A DNA stretch of 62,702 bases from CALITV01 sp964415795 (GTDB taxonomy: Bacteria > UBP6 > UBA1177 > JAKLFG01). The stretch spans positions 1 through 62,702 of the forward strand of contig CAYQBN010000014.1 in assembly GCA_964415795.1 (NCBI GenBank), in the 5' to 3' direction. This document shows positions 7,302 to 15,060 of the stretch, piece by piece; positions within the stretch are counted from its first letter, which is position 1; each line of letters opens with the position of its first letter. Both the position numbers and the translations under genes were made by a program. The notes under the pieces are model-generated. The model saw only the letters and a program-made list of their open reading frames with translations. It was not told the DNA's origin and did not search any database.

Positions 7302-9004
7302 CCACCACGCGGCGGCTCTTCGGCTATCTCTGGCGCGAAAAACGGCTTATCGGCGGCGGTATCCTCTTCACGGCGCTCATGGGGATCGTCGAGGTGGGGA
7401 CCGGCACGATACTCAAGATGCTGACCGACGGCATCGAAGAGATCAGCCGTTTCTTCAAGCACGGCGGCGACGGCATCGTCGAGATACCGTTCAAGCTCAA
7501 GATACCGTTCCCCGGCAGCAAGGGGCGCTTCAAACTGCTCGACACCGTCGTCTCGGGCGCCGATGAGGTCTACCGTGCGATGCTCTACCTCGCGCTGGCG
7601 GTGGTGGTCCTCTACCTGCTCAAGGCGCTTTTCGAATACACCCGCGAAATATGCATGAACTCGGCGATACAGCGCATTCTCAAGCGCTTCCGTTCCGAGG
7701 TGTTCGCCAAACTGCTCGGTCTGCCGCTCGCGTTCCATGACCGGTCGCGCTCCGGCGACCTCGTTTCGCGGGTCACCTACGATGTGACGACGCTCGAACG
7801 GGTGCTGGAACTCTTCATCGAGATAGCGCGGACAGCGGTCTACGCGCTCGTCTTCGTGCCGGTGATGTTCGTCATCAATCCGCAGATAACGCTGTTCACG
7901 ATGCTCTTCTTCCCGCTGTCGTGGGTGCTCATCACCCGCTTTTCGCGCCGCATCCGCCGCGTCGGCCGCGACATCAGCGAAACGGTGGGCGACTACACGG
8001 CGGTCATGCAGGATAGGATCCGCAACCTGCGGACCATCAAGGGGCTCGGCGCCGAGGCGGCCGAACGGGGGCTGTTCGACGCGCTGGTCGAACGCAACTA
8101 CGGGCTCTTCGTCCGGATGATACGGCTCAAATATATCATGAAGCCGTCGAATGAACTGATCGGGATGATCGGCGTCGCCATCGTCTTCGTCTACTTCGCG
8201 GGGCGGCTCGTCGCGGGCGACACGACGCTCGGCAACGTCGTTCTCTACCTCTACCTCATGCAACAGGCCTACAAGCCGGTCAAGAAGGTGGCGGCCGTGT
8301 TCGGCGAACTATACAATACGCTCGTCTGCACCGGCCGGATATTCAGCCTCTTCGACGAAAAGGAAGAACAGCCGGAAGGGAACGCCGCCATTCCCGCAAC
8401 GGGCGCTATCGAGATGAGCGGCATGTCGTTCCGGTACGAGGGGATGCCGGCGCTCTTCGTCGGTTTCTCATGCCGGTTCCCACAGGGCATCACGGGGCTT
8501 ACCGGCAATTCGGGATCGGGCAAGACGACCCTCTGCGCCCTCATTCAGCGCTTCTATGAGCCATCCGTCGGGACGCTGACTTACGGCGGGACACCGCTCG
8601 CCGATATGCCGCTCGCCGATTGGCGTAGGATGGTCGCCTACGCCGGGCCTGACAGCGCCCTTTTCGCCGGGACAGTCGCCGAGAATCTGCGCTACGGCAA
8701 TCCCAAAGCCAATGAAACGATGCTCCATGAACTTCTGGCAGCGCTCGATATCCCGGAAGAACTCCTGACCGCTGCGGCGGGTGAGGGGGGACGGCTTTTG
8801 GCTCAAGGTCTGCGCGAGCGGACGGTGCTGGCGCGGGCCATCCTGCGGCGGCCGCGGATACTCATCGTCGACGAACTCTGCGATGTGATGGATAAGGCGC
8901 GGCTCGATGCGCTCTTCGAAGCGGTCCACGACATCCCGACCGTCATCATCGTCTCCAAGAACCAATCAGTGCTTGACCGTACCGCGACGGTGGTGCGACT
9001 CTAA
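7298..9004 (+). CDS. ABC exporter, fused TMD-NBD, with degenerate ATPase motifs
   Basis: A 568-residue half-transporter of the MsbA/exporter type. It has about six membrane helices in residues 1-320, with the coupling segment FHDRSRSGDLVSRVTYDV typical of the family. The ATPase domain has an intact Walker A (GNSGSGKTT, ~401-409) and Walker B (ILIVDE, ~521), but three catalytic elements deviate. The Q-loop reads VAYAGPDS instead of ...PQDS, the signature is LAQGL instead of LSGGQ, and the switch His is Lys (IIVSKNQS). It may be the non-catalytic half of a heterodimer or a non-canonical transporter. Translationally coupled to the TiaS-like gene. It ends convergently with the TonB receptor, the stop codons overlapping. 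Confidence 0.85.
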   Translation: MTTTRRLFGYLWREKRLIGGGILFTALMGIVEVGTGTILKMLTDGIEEISRFFKHGGDGIVEIPFKLKIPFPGSKGRFKLLDTVVSGADEVYRAMLYLALAVVVLYLLKALFEYTREICMNSAIQRILKRFRSEVFAKLLGLPLAFHDRSRSGDLVSRVTYDVTTLERVLELFIEIARTAVYALVFVPVMFVINPQITLFTMLFFPLSWVLITRFSRRIRRVGRDISETVGDYTAVMQDRIRNLRTIKGLGAEAAERGLFDALVERNYGLFVRMIRLKYIMKPSNELIGMIGVAIVFVYFAGRLVAGDTTLGNVVLYLYLMQQAYKPVKKVAAVFGELYNTLVCTGRIFSLFDEKEEQPEGNAAIPATGAIEMSGMSFRYEGMPALFVGFSCRFPQGITGLTGNSGSGKTTLCALIQRFYEPSVGTLTYGGTPLADMPLADWRRMVAYAGPDSALFAGTVAENLRYGNPKANETMLHELLAALDIPEELLTAAAGEGGRLLAQGLRERTVLARAILRRPRILIVDELCDVMDKARLDALFEAVHDIPTVIIVSKNQSVLDRTATVVRL

Positions 9005-11352
9005 TCCCAGATGAATGCCGCTTCGAGCGAGAAGGTACGCCCCGGTCCGGGGTTGAACGGGTCGGCGGCGTAGTCGTCGAGGATATTCTTCACCGTGAAG
9101 GAAAGTTCGAAATACTTCCAGAGTTCCTGCGATACCCGCGCACTGAGCATGATCGGGTTGTGGAGTGTCGCGGCCTCCCAGTAATCGGTCGAGAACGGCG
9201 CGTATTCCTCGGGCGCTTCACGCATCGTGTAGATGAGTTCGCCGTAGGTCCAACTACCCCAGACCGACAGCGTGGTGCGCCGGAAGATATCATGCGGCGT
9301 GTCGACCGCGATACGTACCTCTCCCATCAGCTGATGCGAAGGGGTGAATTCGATGTATTTCCCTTTGTTGACCTGCTCTTCGGGCGACCGGTCGTAGTTG
9401 CGGACATGAAGGAAGGTGTGGGTGAGCGATGCGGTTAGGTCGACCATTCCGGCGAGATGTTTGAAGTCGGCGGCGATGACGGTATCGGTCCCCTGCGCGA
9501 CCACTTTCTTGATGTTCACCGGCGGGTCGTCGCGGCTGATCTTGGCGATGCGGTCGTTCATGAGCGATATGAAATAGTCGGAACGGAGGCTCAGTTTCCG
9601 GTCGAGGAAGAAGAACTCGAACCCGGCGTTGGCGTTGTAGGCATGTTCGGGCCGGAGTCCTTTGTCGAATTCCTCCGAGGCGACCTTCGCGTATTCGCCG
9701 AGGTTCGGGAAGCGGGTCCGCATCGACGCGGCGGCGCGGAGTCGCAGGAGGTCTTTCACCGCGTCGTAGGTCAGGCCGATGCTCGGGTTGAACGAATCGC
9801 GGGTGCCGAAGATCATAGAATCGTCTTTCACGATGTAGGCGTCGCCGAAGGCGTCGGGGGCGGTGCGGACCCGGAAGTGATCAATGGTCTGCGAGTCATA
9901 GGAGAATCCGGCGGTCACCCGCAGGTCGCCCGCCTTCAGTTCGTCCTCGACAGCAAGATAAAAGGTGTGCGAGCCGATGCGGGTGATGGGATAAGGATCG
10001 GTGCCGCCGGCGGCGGCCGTTATCTCGGGCGAACGGCCGGCCGAGACCGCCGCCTCATCGGCACTGAAGGTGTCATAGCGGTAATGGAGCGCGAGATTGA
10101 GCCGGTACCAGTCGCTGAACTTATATGACGGCATGATGCGGAATCCGAGACTGCCGTAGGTCTTGATGTCGCGGAACGGCTCGTAAAGGGCCGCGTTCTC
10201 CTTATCGGTGAACAACGACGGCAGGTCCTTGGGATACCGGTGGTCGGTGGTCGCGTAGCCCACCTGCTCGGCGTAGTTGCGGAAATACCACAGATTCGCT
10301 TTGAGCGAGAAGTTCCCCCAGCGGGCGCTGAGATAGGGAGAGACCGTCACGCGGTAAAGAAGCGGATAGACGAAGGCGCGGTTCCGTAGCGCGAAATCCT
10401 TGAGGTGGGCGATGTCGTCGGTGAACCACGGGCGGGAATTGACGGTCCACTTCTCACGGGCGATGTTGTAGTCGCTGGAGCAGGCCGACTGATAGGTATT
10501 GGTCCGGCCTGAGTAGAGGAAAAGATTCGATGAGAGGCCCGTTTCGATGTTCGGGGTCGCTTGCCAGCCCCCCTTGAGACCGAAGGTCCCCTTGCGGTGA
10601 TATTCGTGATCCCAGAGGCCGCCGTCGAAGATATACTGTTCCTTCGCCGGCATGGTCACATCATCGTAAGTGAGGCCGAACCGGTCGTAACGGATGAGCT
10701 TATTGAACCACTCGAGCCGTTTTTCGGGCGTCAGCGCCGACGACGGGGTATACCCGCCGTACTCGTCATAGGTGCCGGTGAGCCAGTAATAGAAGTCGCC
10801 GACGGTATTGCCGTGGACCGCCGAGACAGCGGTGCTGTCAGGAACGCCGTACTCCACCTTCGCGTCGACGAACGGCTTGACGGGCTTCTTGGTGACGACG
10901 TTCACCGTTCCCGCCGCCCCGTCGGTACCGTAGAGCGCCGAGGAGACGCCCCGGTTGACGACGATCTTGGCGATGTTGCGGACCGGTATCGAAGAGATAT
11001 CTACGTCGGTCGAATAGACATCGTTCATCGGGACACCGTCGACCAGTATCATCACCTTGTCCTGTTCGTAACCGCGTAGCTTGATGCGGGCAAAGCCCTT
11101 GGTGTGACGCTGTATCTGGACACCGGGAACGAGTTCCAACGCCTCGTCGAGCGTTTTGACGCCGCGCTCTTCGAGCTGTTCTCCCGTGATGACGGTGGTG
11201 GTCGCCGCCTTCTCGATGTTGGCGATCCGCTCACCGGTGACGACCACCTCGCCGACGGTGAAGATATTGCCCCCTTTTTCGACGGCGGCCTCCTGCCCAT
11301 CCCCAGCTCCCTCGGTGGCGGAGAACAACGCGGCGAGAAACAGATCGAACAC
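9001..11352 (-). CDS. TonB-dependent outer-membrane receptor
   Basis: A 783-residue receptor. A Ton-box-like segment (GEVVVTG) precedes a plug domain with VITGEQLEERGVKTLDEALELVPGV broken by the usual IKLRGYEQDKVMILVDGVP and RGVSSALYGTDGAAGTVNVVTKK, then a 22-strand-type barrel ending in LEAAFIWD. The start is uncertain. A GTG at 11352 gives a short hydrophobic segment (FDLFLAALFSA) without a preceding positive charge and has no clear ribosome-binding site. The frame continues upstream through RVWSV to the TAA that ends the lipoprotein gene, so the two proteins are in the same frame separated only by this stop. Ligand unknown; neighbours suggest a cofactor, metallophore or similar molecule. 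Confidence 0.9.
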   Translation of the reverse strand: MFDLFLAALFSATEGAGDGQEAAVEKGGNIFTVGEVVVTGERIANIEKAATTTVITGEQLEERGVKTLDEALELVPGVQIQRHTKGFARIKLRGYEQDKVMILVDGVPMNDVYSTDVDISSIPVRNIAKIVVNRGVSSALYGTDGAAGTVNVVTKKPVKPFVDAKVEYGVPDSTAVSAVHGNTVGDFYYWLTGTYDEYGGYTPSSALTPEKRLEWFNKLIRYDRFGLTYDDVTMPAKEQYIFDGGLWDHEYHRKGTFGLKGGWQATPNIETGLSSNLFLYSGRTNTYQSACSSDYNIAREKWTVNSRPWFTDDIAHLKDFALRNRAFVYPLLYRVTVSPYLSARWGNFSLKANLWYFRNYAEQVGYATTDHRYPKDLPSLFTDKENAALYEPFRDIKTYGSLGFRIMPSYKFSDWYRLNLALHYRYDTFSADEAAVSAGRSPEITAAAGGTDPYPITRIGSHTFYLAVEDELKAGDLRVTAGFSYDSQTIDHFRVRTAPDAFGDAYIVKDDSMIFGTRDSFNPSIGLTYDAVKDLLRLRAAASMRTRFPNLGEYAKVASEEFDKGLRPEHAYNANAGFEFFFLDRKLSLRSDYFISLMNDRIAKISRDDPPVNIKKVVAQGTDTVIAADFKHLAGMVDLTASLTHTFLHVRNYDRSPEEQVNKGKYIEFTPSHQLMGEVRIAVDTPHDIFRRTTLSVWGSWTYGELIYTMREAPEEYAPFSTDYWEAATLHNPIMLSARVSQELWKYFELSFTVKNILDDYAADPFNPGPGRTFSLEAAFIWD

Positions 11353-11364
11353 CGACCAAACCCG

Positions 11365-12072
11365 TTAGAAGCAGGCAGTAAGCGGCTCGATCGAGCCGAG
11401 ACCGGTGAAGTCGGCCGGTTCATAGGAACAGGCGGTGTCGGTCATCCAGGTGCAGTATTGCTCGGCCACCGCACGACGGGTCTTGCCGGTCCCTTGACCG
11501 ACCGTGTCGTCGTTTTCCACTACAGTACCTGGTTCACAGATATCGTTACACGACACGGCACAGACCCATTCGCTGTCAAGCGGCAGGAAATCGGTGCAGG
11601 AGGCCAGCCCCTCGACACAAGATGCGCACGCGTCGGCCTGATCGGCATTGAGTCCGTCGCAGCGGAACCATTCCTTGACGATCTCGACACAGCAGGCGAC
11701 CGGATCGATCACCACGCTGTCGTCGTCGGGCATCACGGTGCCCTCATCGTTGCCGCCTCCTTCGCCCGTTTCGTCGGTGAGGATGTCGTCGGTGATGACA
11801 TCGTCGGTGGCGATTCCGTCGGTCACGATCTCATCGGCCGTGACATCGTCGGTGTCGGTCGGCGTGACGGCGTCGTCGGTCGGGAGAACGGTATCCTCGT
11901 CAGCGGGGATAACGGCGTCATCGGTCGGTGTTACCGCATCATCCGTGGTGCCGGTGTCATCGGTCGGCGTCAGTTCGTCGGGGATGTTCTCATTGTCGCT
12001 CTTGGCATTGTCGCTGGTGCAGGCAGCGATGAAGAGCATCATGCCGATAAACAGAATAAAGCCTCTTTTCAT
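11365..12072 (-). CDS. Cys-rich lipoprotein with Asp/Thr-rich spacer
   Basis: Lipoprotein of 235 residues: signal MKRGFILFIGMMLFIAAC with lipobox FIAAC, a spacer of about 100 residues made of degenerate T-D-D-A-V repeats, then a C-terminal domain of about 110 residues with many cysteines (ACCVEIV, CASC, CSCT-like spacing, CAVSCNDIC) that are probably disulfide-bonded outside the cytoplasm. Start at 12072 follows AAGGAG by 8 nt. It is cotranscribed with, and in frame with, the TonB receptor 12 nt downstream, so it may be the surface partner that hands ligand to it (inference). No family recognised. Confidence 0.8.
   Translation of the reverse strand: MKRGFILFIGMMLFIAACTSDNAKSDNENIPDELTPTDDTGTTDDAVTPTDDAVIPADEDTVLPTDDAVTPTDTDDVTADEIVTDGIATDDVITDDILTDETGEGGGNDEGTVMPDDDSVVIDPVACCVEIVKEWFRCDGLNADQADACASCVEGLASCTDFLPLDSEWVCAVSCNDICEPGTVVENDDTVGQGTGKTRRAVAEQYCTWMTDTACSYEPADFTGLGSIEPLTACF
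11745..11995 (-). repeat. Degenerate codon-level repeat encoding Asp/Thr-rich spacer
   Basis: Short imperfect units related to GTCATCGTCGGT recur through the spacer of the Cys-rich lipoprotein and encode TDDAV-, TDDVI- and DEIVTD-like units. It is a recombination-prone low-complexity tract with length variation in multiples of three expected. Confidence 0.6.
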
Positions 12073-12077
12073 GGTCA

Positions 12078-12122
12078 CTACTCCTTCATGTCCTTGTTTG
12101 ATGATATAGCCGGGTGGTACAT
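12078..12122 (-). CDS. Possible 14-codon leader peptide upstream of the lipoprotein
   Basis: ATG at 12122 begins MYHPAISSNKDMKE and ends at TAG five nt before the lipoprotein ATG. It is preceded by the strong site GGAAAGGAGC at the same distance as the start codon of the TiaS-like gene in leader copy A, so the conserved element's own ribosome-binding site serves this mini-ORF. Its last codons overlap the lipoprotein's ribosome-binding site, which would couple their translation. Too short to confirm from composition. Confidence 0.35.
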   Translation of the reverse strand: MYHPAISSNKDMKE

Positions 12123-12226
12123 ATTCGCTCCTTTCCAAAAGGGGAGGCGCGGGCCTTTCGGCACCGTACCCTGTCGGCCCGGCATCCATACCATTCCGGC
12201 TTTAGGAATCCGGGCTCGGAGTCGAC
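12123..12226 (-). ncRNA. Structured leader element, copy B (candidate riboswitch, unidentified)
   Basis: The minus-strand leader of the lipoprotein/receptor operon. Helices: GTCG (12223-12226) with CGAC (12173-12176); GCCCGG (12210-12215) with CCGGGC (12177-12182); hairpin ATTCC (12205-12209)/GGAAT (12193-12197). The core at 12127-12172 repeats copy A: AGGGTAcGG, GCC-GAAA-GGC, GCCTCCC, GGAAAGGAGC. The stem sequences differ completely from copy A while the order of helices is kept. CCTTT can also pair with AAAGG just before the start, a way to hide the ribosome-binding site. Confidence 0.65.
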
Positions 12227-12228
12227 GC

Positions 12229-12256
12229 AATCTACCAGAATATCGGCGATTGTGAA
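12229..12256 (-). promoter_or_regulatory. Promoter of the lipoprotein/TonB receptor operon
   Basis: TTCACA (12251-12256), 16-nt spacer, TAGATT (12229-12234) on the minus strand. It closely parallels the TTGACA-16-TAGTTT promoter in front of copy A, including GGTAGnTTG around the -10. Confidence 0.5.
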
Positions 12257-12299
12257 GTTTTCTGCGCAGATCGGGGGCTTGCGCGCGCTACGAAAATCC

Positions 12300-12328
12300 T
12301 TGAAAAAGGGAACGCCTCCCGATATACT
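12300..12328 (+). promoter_or_regulatory. Sigma-70 promoter of the AOR gene
   Basis: TTGAAA (12300-12305), 17-nt spacer, TATACT (12323-12328); start near 12335, leader about 38 nt. A small hairpin ATGAG/CTCAT followed by TTTTT (about 12339-12360) lies in the leader and could be a weak attenuator. Together with leader copy B and its promoter, this fills the 300-base gap between the two divergent genes. Confidence 0.7.
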
Positions 12329-12372
12329 CGCCGCCGTGATGAGTGAGAACCCTCATTTTTACGGAGCATGGC

Positions 12373-14562
12373 ATGAACATCAGTGAGATCAAGGCGGCCC
12401 ACAAGCGGATCGCGCGCTGGGAGTACCAGCCCGGCCGCATCGAGAAAGGCTACAACGACCGCACCCTCCACATCGATCTTTCGACCAACACCGTCAAGGA
12501 AAAGCCGGTGACCCCGCTGATGAAGGACAAGTTCATTGGCGGCAAGGGATTCGGACTTTATCTCCTCTGGCATGCAACGAAACCGCAAACCAAGTGGAAC
12601 GATCCGGAGAACGAGATTGTCATCAGCCCCGGTCCCTGCGCCGGCATTACTCAGTACTCGGGAGCCGGCAAGTCGCTCCTCGTCTCGATTTCTCCTCAGA
12701 CCGACAGTGTCATGGACAGCAATGTCGGCGGCTACTTCGGCCCCTACATGAAGTTCGCCGGTTTCGACGCTCTCGAACTTCAAGGCAAGGCAAAGGATGA
12801 GGTCATCGTCGTCATTGACGGGCCGAATCATACGGTTACGATAGAGAAGGCCGATCCCTCTCTTCCCCGCGACAGCCATCTCCTTGCAGAGCACCTCACC
12901 GAGCGGTTCGCCAAGGACGAAAAGGACAAAGTGAATGTCGCGGTGGTCTCATCCGGCAGTGCCGCGGAACACTCGTGGATCGGCATGCTCAACTTCAGTT
13001 TTTACGACCCGCGCCGTAAAGTGACGCGCTTCAAGCAAGCAGGCCGCGGTGGCCTCGGTACCGTGTTCCGCGACAAAAAGGTCCTCGCTCTCGTGTGCAA
13101 GATCGACGGCATCAAGCCGAACCTCAACAATGTCGCCGATCTTTCCAAGATCATCGAGCGTGGTCAACGCTTTACCAAGGAAATAAAGGAACTCGACGAT
13201 CAACAAAACGAGATGCGCGACAAAGGGACGGCACACCTCATGGAGATCATGGACGCCTACGATCTCCTTCCCACCTGCAACTTCCAGTTCGGCCGCGGCG
13301 CCGATATCGGAGCTGATATCAACAAGATTCATTCGAATGTCTTCAAGAATCTCTTCAATCGCAAGTGGCGCGATCTCGACGGCTGCTGGTTCGGCTGCGC
13401 GATGTCCTGCTGCAAGGCGGTGGACGGCTTCGAACTCAAGACCGGCCCCTACAAAGGACAGAAGGTCGTCGTTGACGGCCCCGAGTACGAGACCGCAGCA
13501 GGGCTCGGCTCGAATTGCGGCATCTACGACCCCTACCACATCATCGAGGCGAACTTTTACTGCGACACCTATGGCATCTGCACGATAACGATGGGAACCG
13601 TCACCGCGTTCGCCATGGAATGCTACGAGGCGGGCGTCCTGAACAAAGAGCGGACCGGCGGTCTCGAACTGCGGTTCGGCAACTCGGCGGCGGCGCTCGA
13701 ACTCATCCACCAAGTCGCCCGCGGCGAAGGCTTCGGCAAGATCGCGGGACGCGGCGTCCGCTGGATGAAGAACCACTTCATCGAACAGGGATGGGGCGAC
13801 CCGCAGTTCCTCAACGACATCGCGATGGAGAACAAAGGCCTCGAGTACTCACAGTACATGTCGAAGGAATCGCTCGCCCAACAAGGCGGCTACGCGATGA
13901 CCAACAAAGGCCCGCAGCATGACGAGGCATGGCTCATCTTCATGGACATGGTCAACAACCAGATACCCTCGTTCGAGGACAAGGCCGAGGCGCTCTACTA
14001 CTTCCCCAAGTTCCGGACATGGTTCGGCCTCTGCGGTTTCTGCAAACTGCCGTGGAACGATGTCGAGCCAGCCGATAACAAGAAGTACGCCCCCCAAGAA
14101 GCGGCCAAGGTGCCCGAACATGTGGACAACTATGTGACCGTCTTCAACGCGGTGACCGGCAAGAATATTGACAAAGAGGAACTTGTCCGTCAGTCGGCGC
14201 GCGTCTACAACTTCCAGCGCGTTTTCAACATCCGGCGCGGTTACGGCACCCGCAAGCATGACGCGCAGCCTTACCGCGCGTGTGGCCCGGTGACCAAGCG
14301 CGAGTACGAGTCACGGCAGGAGCGCTACGACAAGCAGCTCGTCGAATGGCTCGGGCTTACCCCTGAACAGGTCGCCAAGATGAGCATCGAAGAAAAGATG
14401 GCGGCGCACCGCAAATATCGCACCGAGCGCTACGAGAAACTGCTCGATGCGGTGTACAAACGGCGCGGGTGGAATAAAAACGGAGTACCGACGATCGCGT
14501 GGCTCAAGGAACTCGGCATGGACCTTCCCGAGGTCATCGAGGTTGTGAAGCCACTTCAATAA
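12373..14562 (+). CDS. Tungsten-type aldehyde ferredoxin oxidoreductase
   Basis: A 729-residue member of the AOR family of bis-tungstopterin enzymes, which oxidise aldehydes to acids with ferredoxin (or reduce acids). The N-terminal domain has GGKGFGLYLLW and the cofactor-binding segment FKQAGRGGLGTVFRDKKVLAL. The [4Fe-4S] ligands are in GCWFGCAMSCC (Cys338, 342, 346), a C-x3-C-x3-C variant of the usual C-x2-C-x3-C, with the distant ligand in GLCGFCKLPW (Cys554 or 557). The protein is longer than the ~605-residue Pyrococcus enzyme. A charged C-terminal tail of about 90 residues (REYESRQERYD...) is extra. Start at 12373 (MNISEIKAAHK) is preferred over an ATG at 12343. It forms a single-gene unit with its own promoter and terminator. 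Physiological substrate unknown. Confidence 0.9.
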   Translation: MNISEIKAAHKRIARWEYQPGRIEKGYNDRTLHIDLSTNTVKEKPVTPLMKDKFIGGKGFGLYLLWHATKPQTKWNDPENEIVISPGPCAGITQYSGAGKSLLVSISPQTDSVMDSNVGGYFGPYMKFAGFDALELQGKAKDEVIVVIDGPNHTVTIEKADPSLPRDSHLLAEHLTERFAKDEKDKVNVAVVSSGSAAEHSWIGMLNFSFYDPRRKVTRFKQAGRGGLGTVFRDKKVLALVCKIDGIKPNLNNVADLSKIIERGQRFTKEIKELDDQQNEMRDKGTAHLMEIMDAYDLLPTCNFQFGRGADIGADINKIHSNVFKNLFNRKWRDLDGCWFGCAMSCCKAVDGFELKTGPYKGQKVVVDGPEYETAAGLGSNCGIYDPYHIIEANFYCDTYGICTITMGTVTAFAMECYEAGVLNKERTGGLELRFGNSAAALELIHQVARGEGFGKIAGRGVRWMKNHFIEQGWGDPQFLNDIAMENKGLEYSQYMSKESLAQQGGYAMTNKGPQHDEAWLIFMDMVNNQIPSFEDKAEALYYFPKFRTWFGLCGFCKLPWNDVEPADNKKYAPQEAAKVPEHVDNYVTVFNAVTGKNIDKEELVRQSARVYNFQRVFNIRRGYGTRKHDAQPYRACGPVTKREYESRQERYDKQLVEWLGLTPEQVAKMSIEEKMAAHRKYRTERYEKLLDAVYKRRGWNKNGVPTIAWLKELGMDLPEVIEVVKPLQ

Positions 14563-14585
14563 GAAACGACATTTCCAGAATTTTT

Positions 14586-14616
14586 AGGGCGTCCCGTGCG
14601 GTACGCCCTTTTTTTA
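14586..14616 (+). terminator. Intrinsic terminator of the AOR gene
   Basis: AGGGCGT (14586-14592) pairs with ACGCCCT (14603-14609) and is followed by eight T. It abuts the stop codon of the convergent YaiI-family gene. Confidence 0.9.
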
Positions 14617-15057
14617 TGACCTTGCCAGCAGACGGTCCAATGTCGCCGCGAAACGTTGTTTATCCTTGTTCGAAAAGGGGGCTGGGCCACCGGTAGCGAT
14701 GCCGGCGCCACGCATCTCGTCCATGATATTGCGCAGCGACAATCGTTCTCCGATGTTCGACACGGTCAAAAGGTGTCCCTTCGGCGTGATGACCAATGCC
14801 CCCTTCTCGATGACGCGGACGGCGAGCGGTATGTCCGCAGAGACGACGATGTCGCCCGGGACGCTCATCTCGACGATGCGGTCATCGGCGACATCGGGCC
14901 CCTGCGGCACGACGACGGCGGTGACAAGGTCGCTTTTCGGCGGGTCGGGCCAGCGGTTGGAAACGAGCACTACGGGAACGAACCGTCGCGCCGAGGCGCG
15001 GAGAAGCACTTCCCTCACCGGTCGGGGACAGGCATCGGCGTCAACGAGGATTCGCAC
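14614..15057 (-). CDS. yaiI: UPF0178/YaiI (DUF188) family protein
   Basis: A 147-residue NYN/PIN-like protein: MRILVDADACP at the N-terminus (acidic active-site-like Asp residues), VVVPQGPDVADDRIV, DIVVSADIPLA and TPKGHLLTVSNIGERLSLRNIMDEMRGAG are the family blocks. Probably a metal-dependent RNA-processing nuclease-like fold; no activity is established. Follows the metalloprotease gene by 3 nt on the same strand. Confidence 0.9.
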   Translation of the reverse strand: MRILVDADACPRPVREVLLRASARRFVPVVLVSNRWPDPPKSDLVTAVVVPQGPDVADDRIVEMSVPGDIVVSADIPLAVRVIEKGALVITPKGHLLTVSNIGERLSLRNIMDEMRGAGIATGGPAPFSNKDKQRFAATLDRLLARS

Positions 15058-15060
15058 GGG

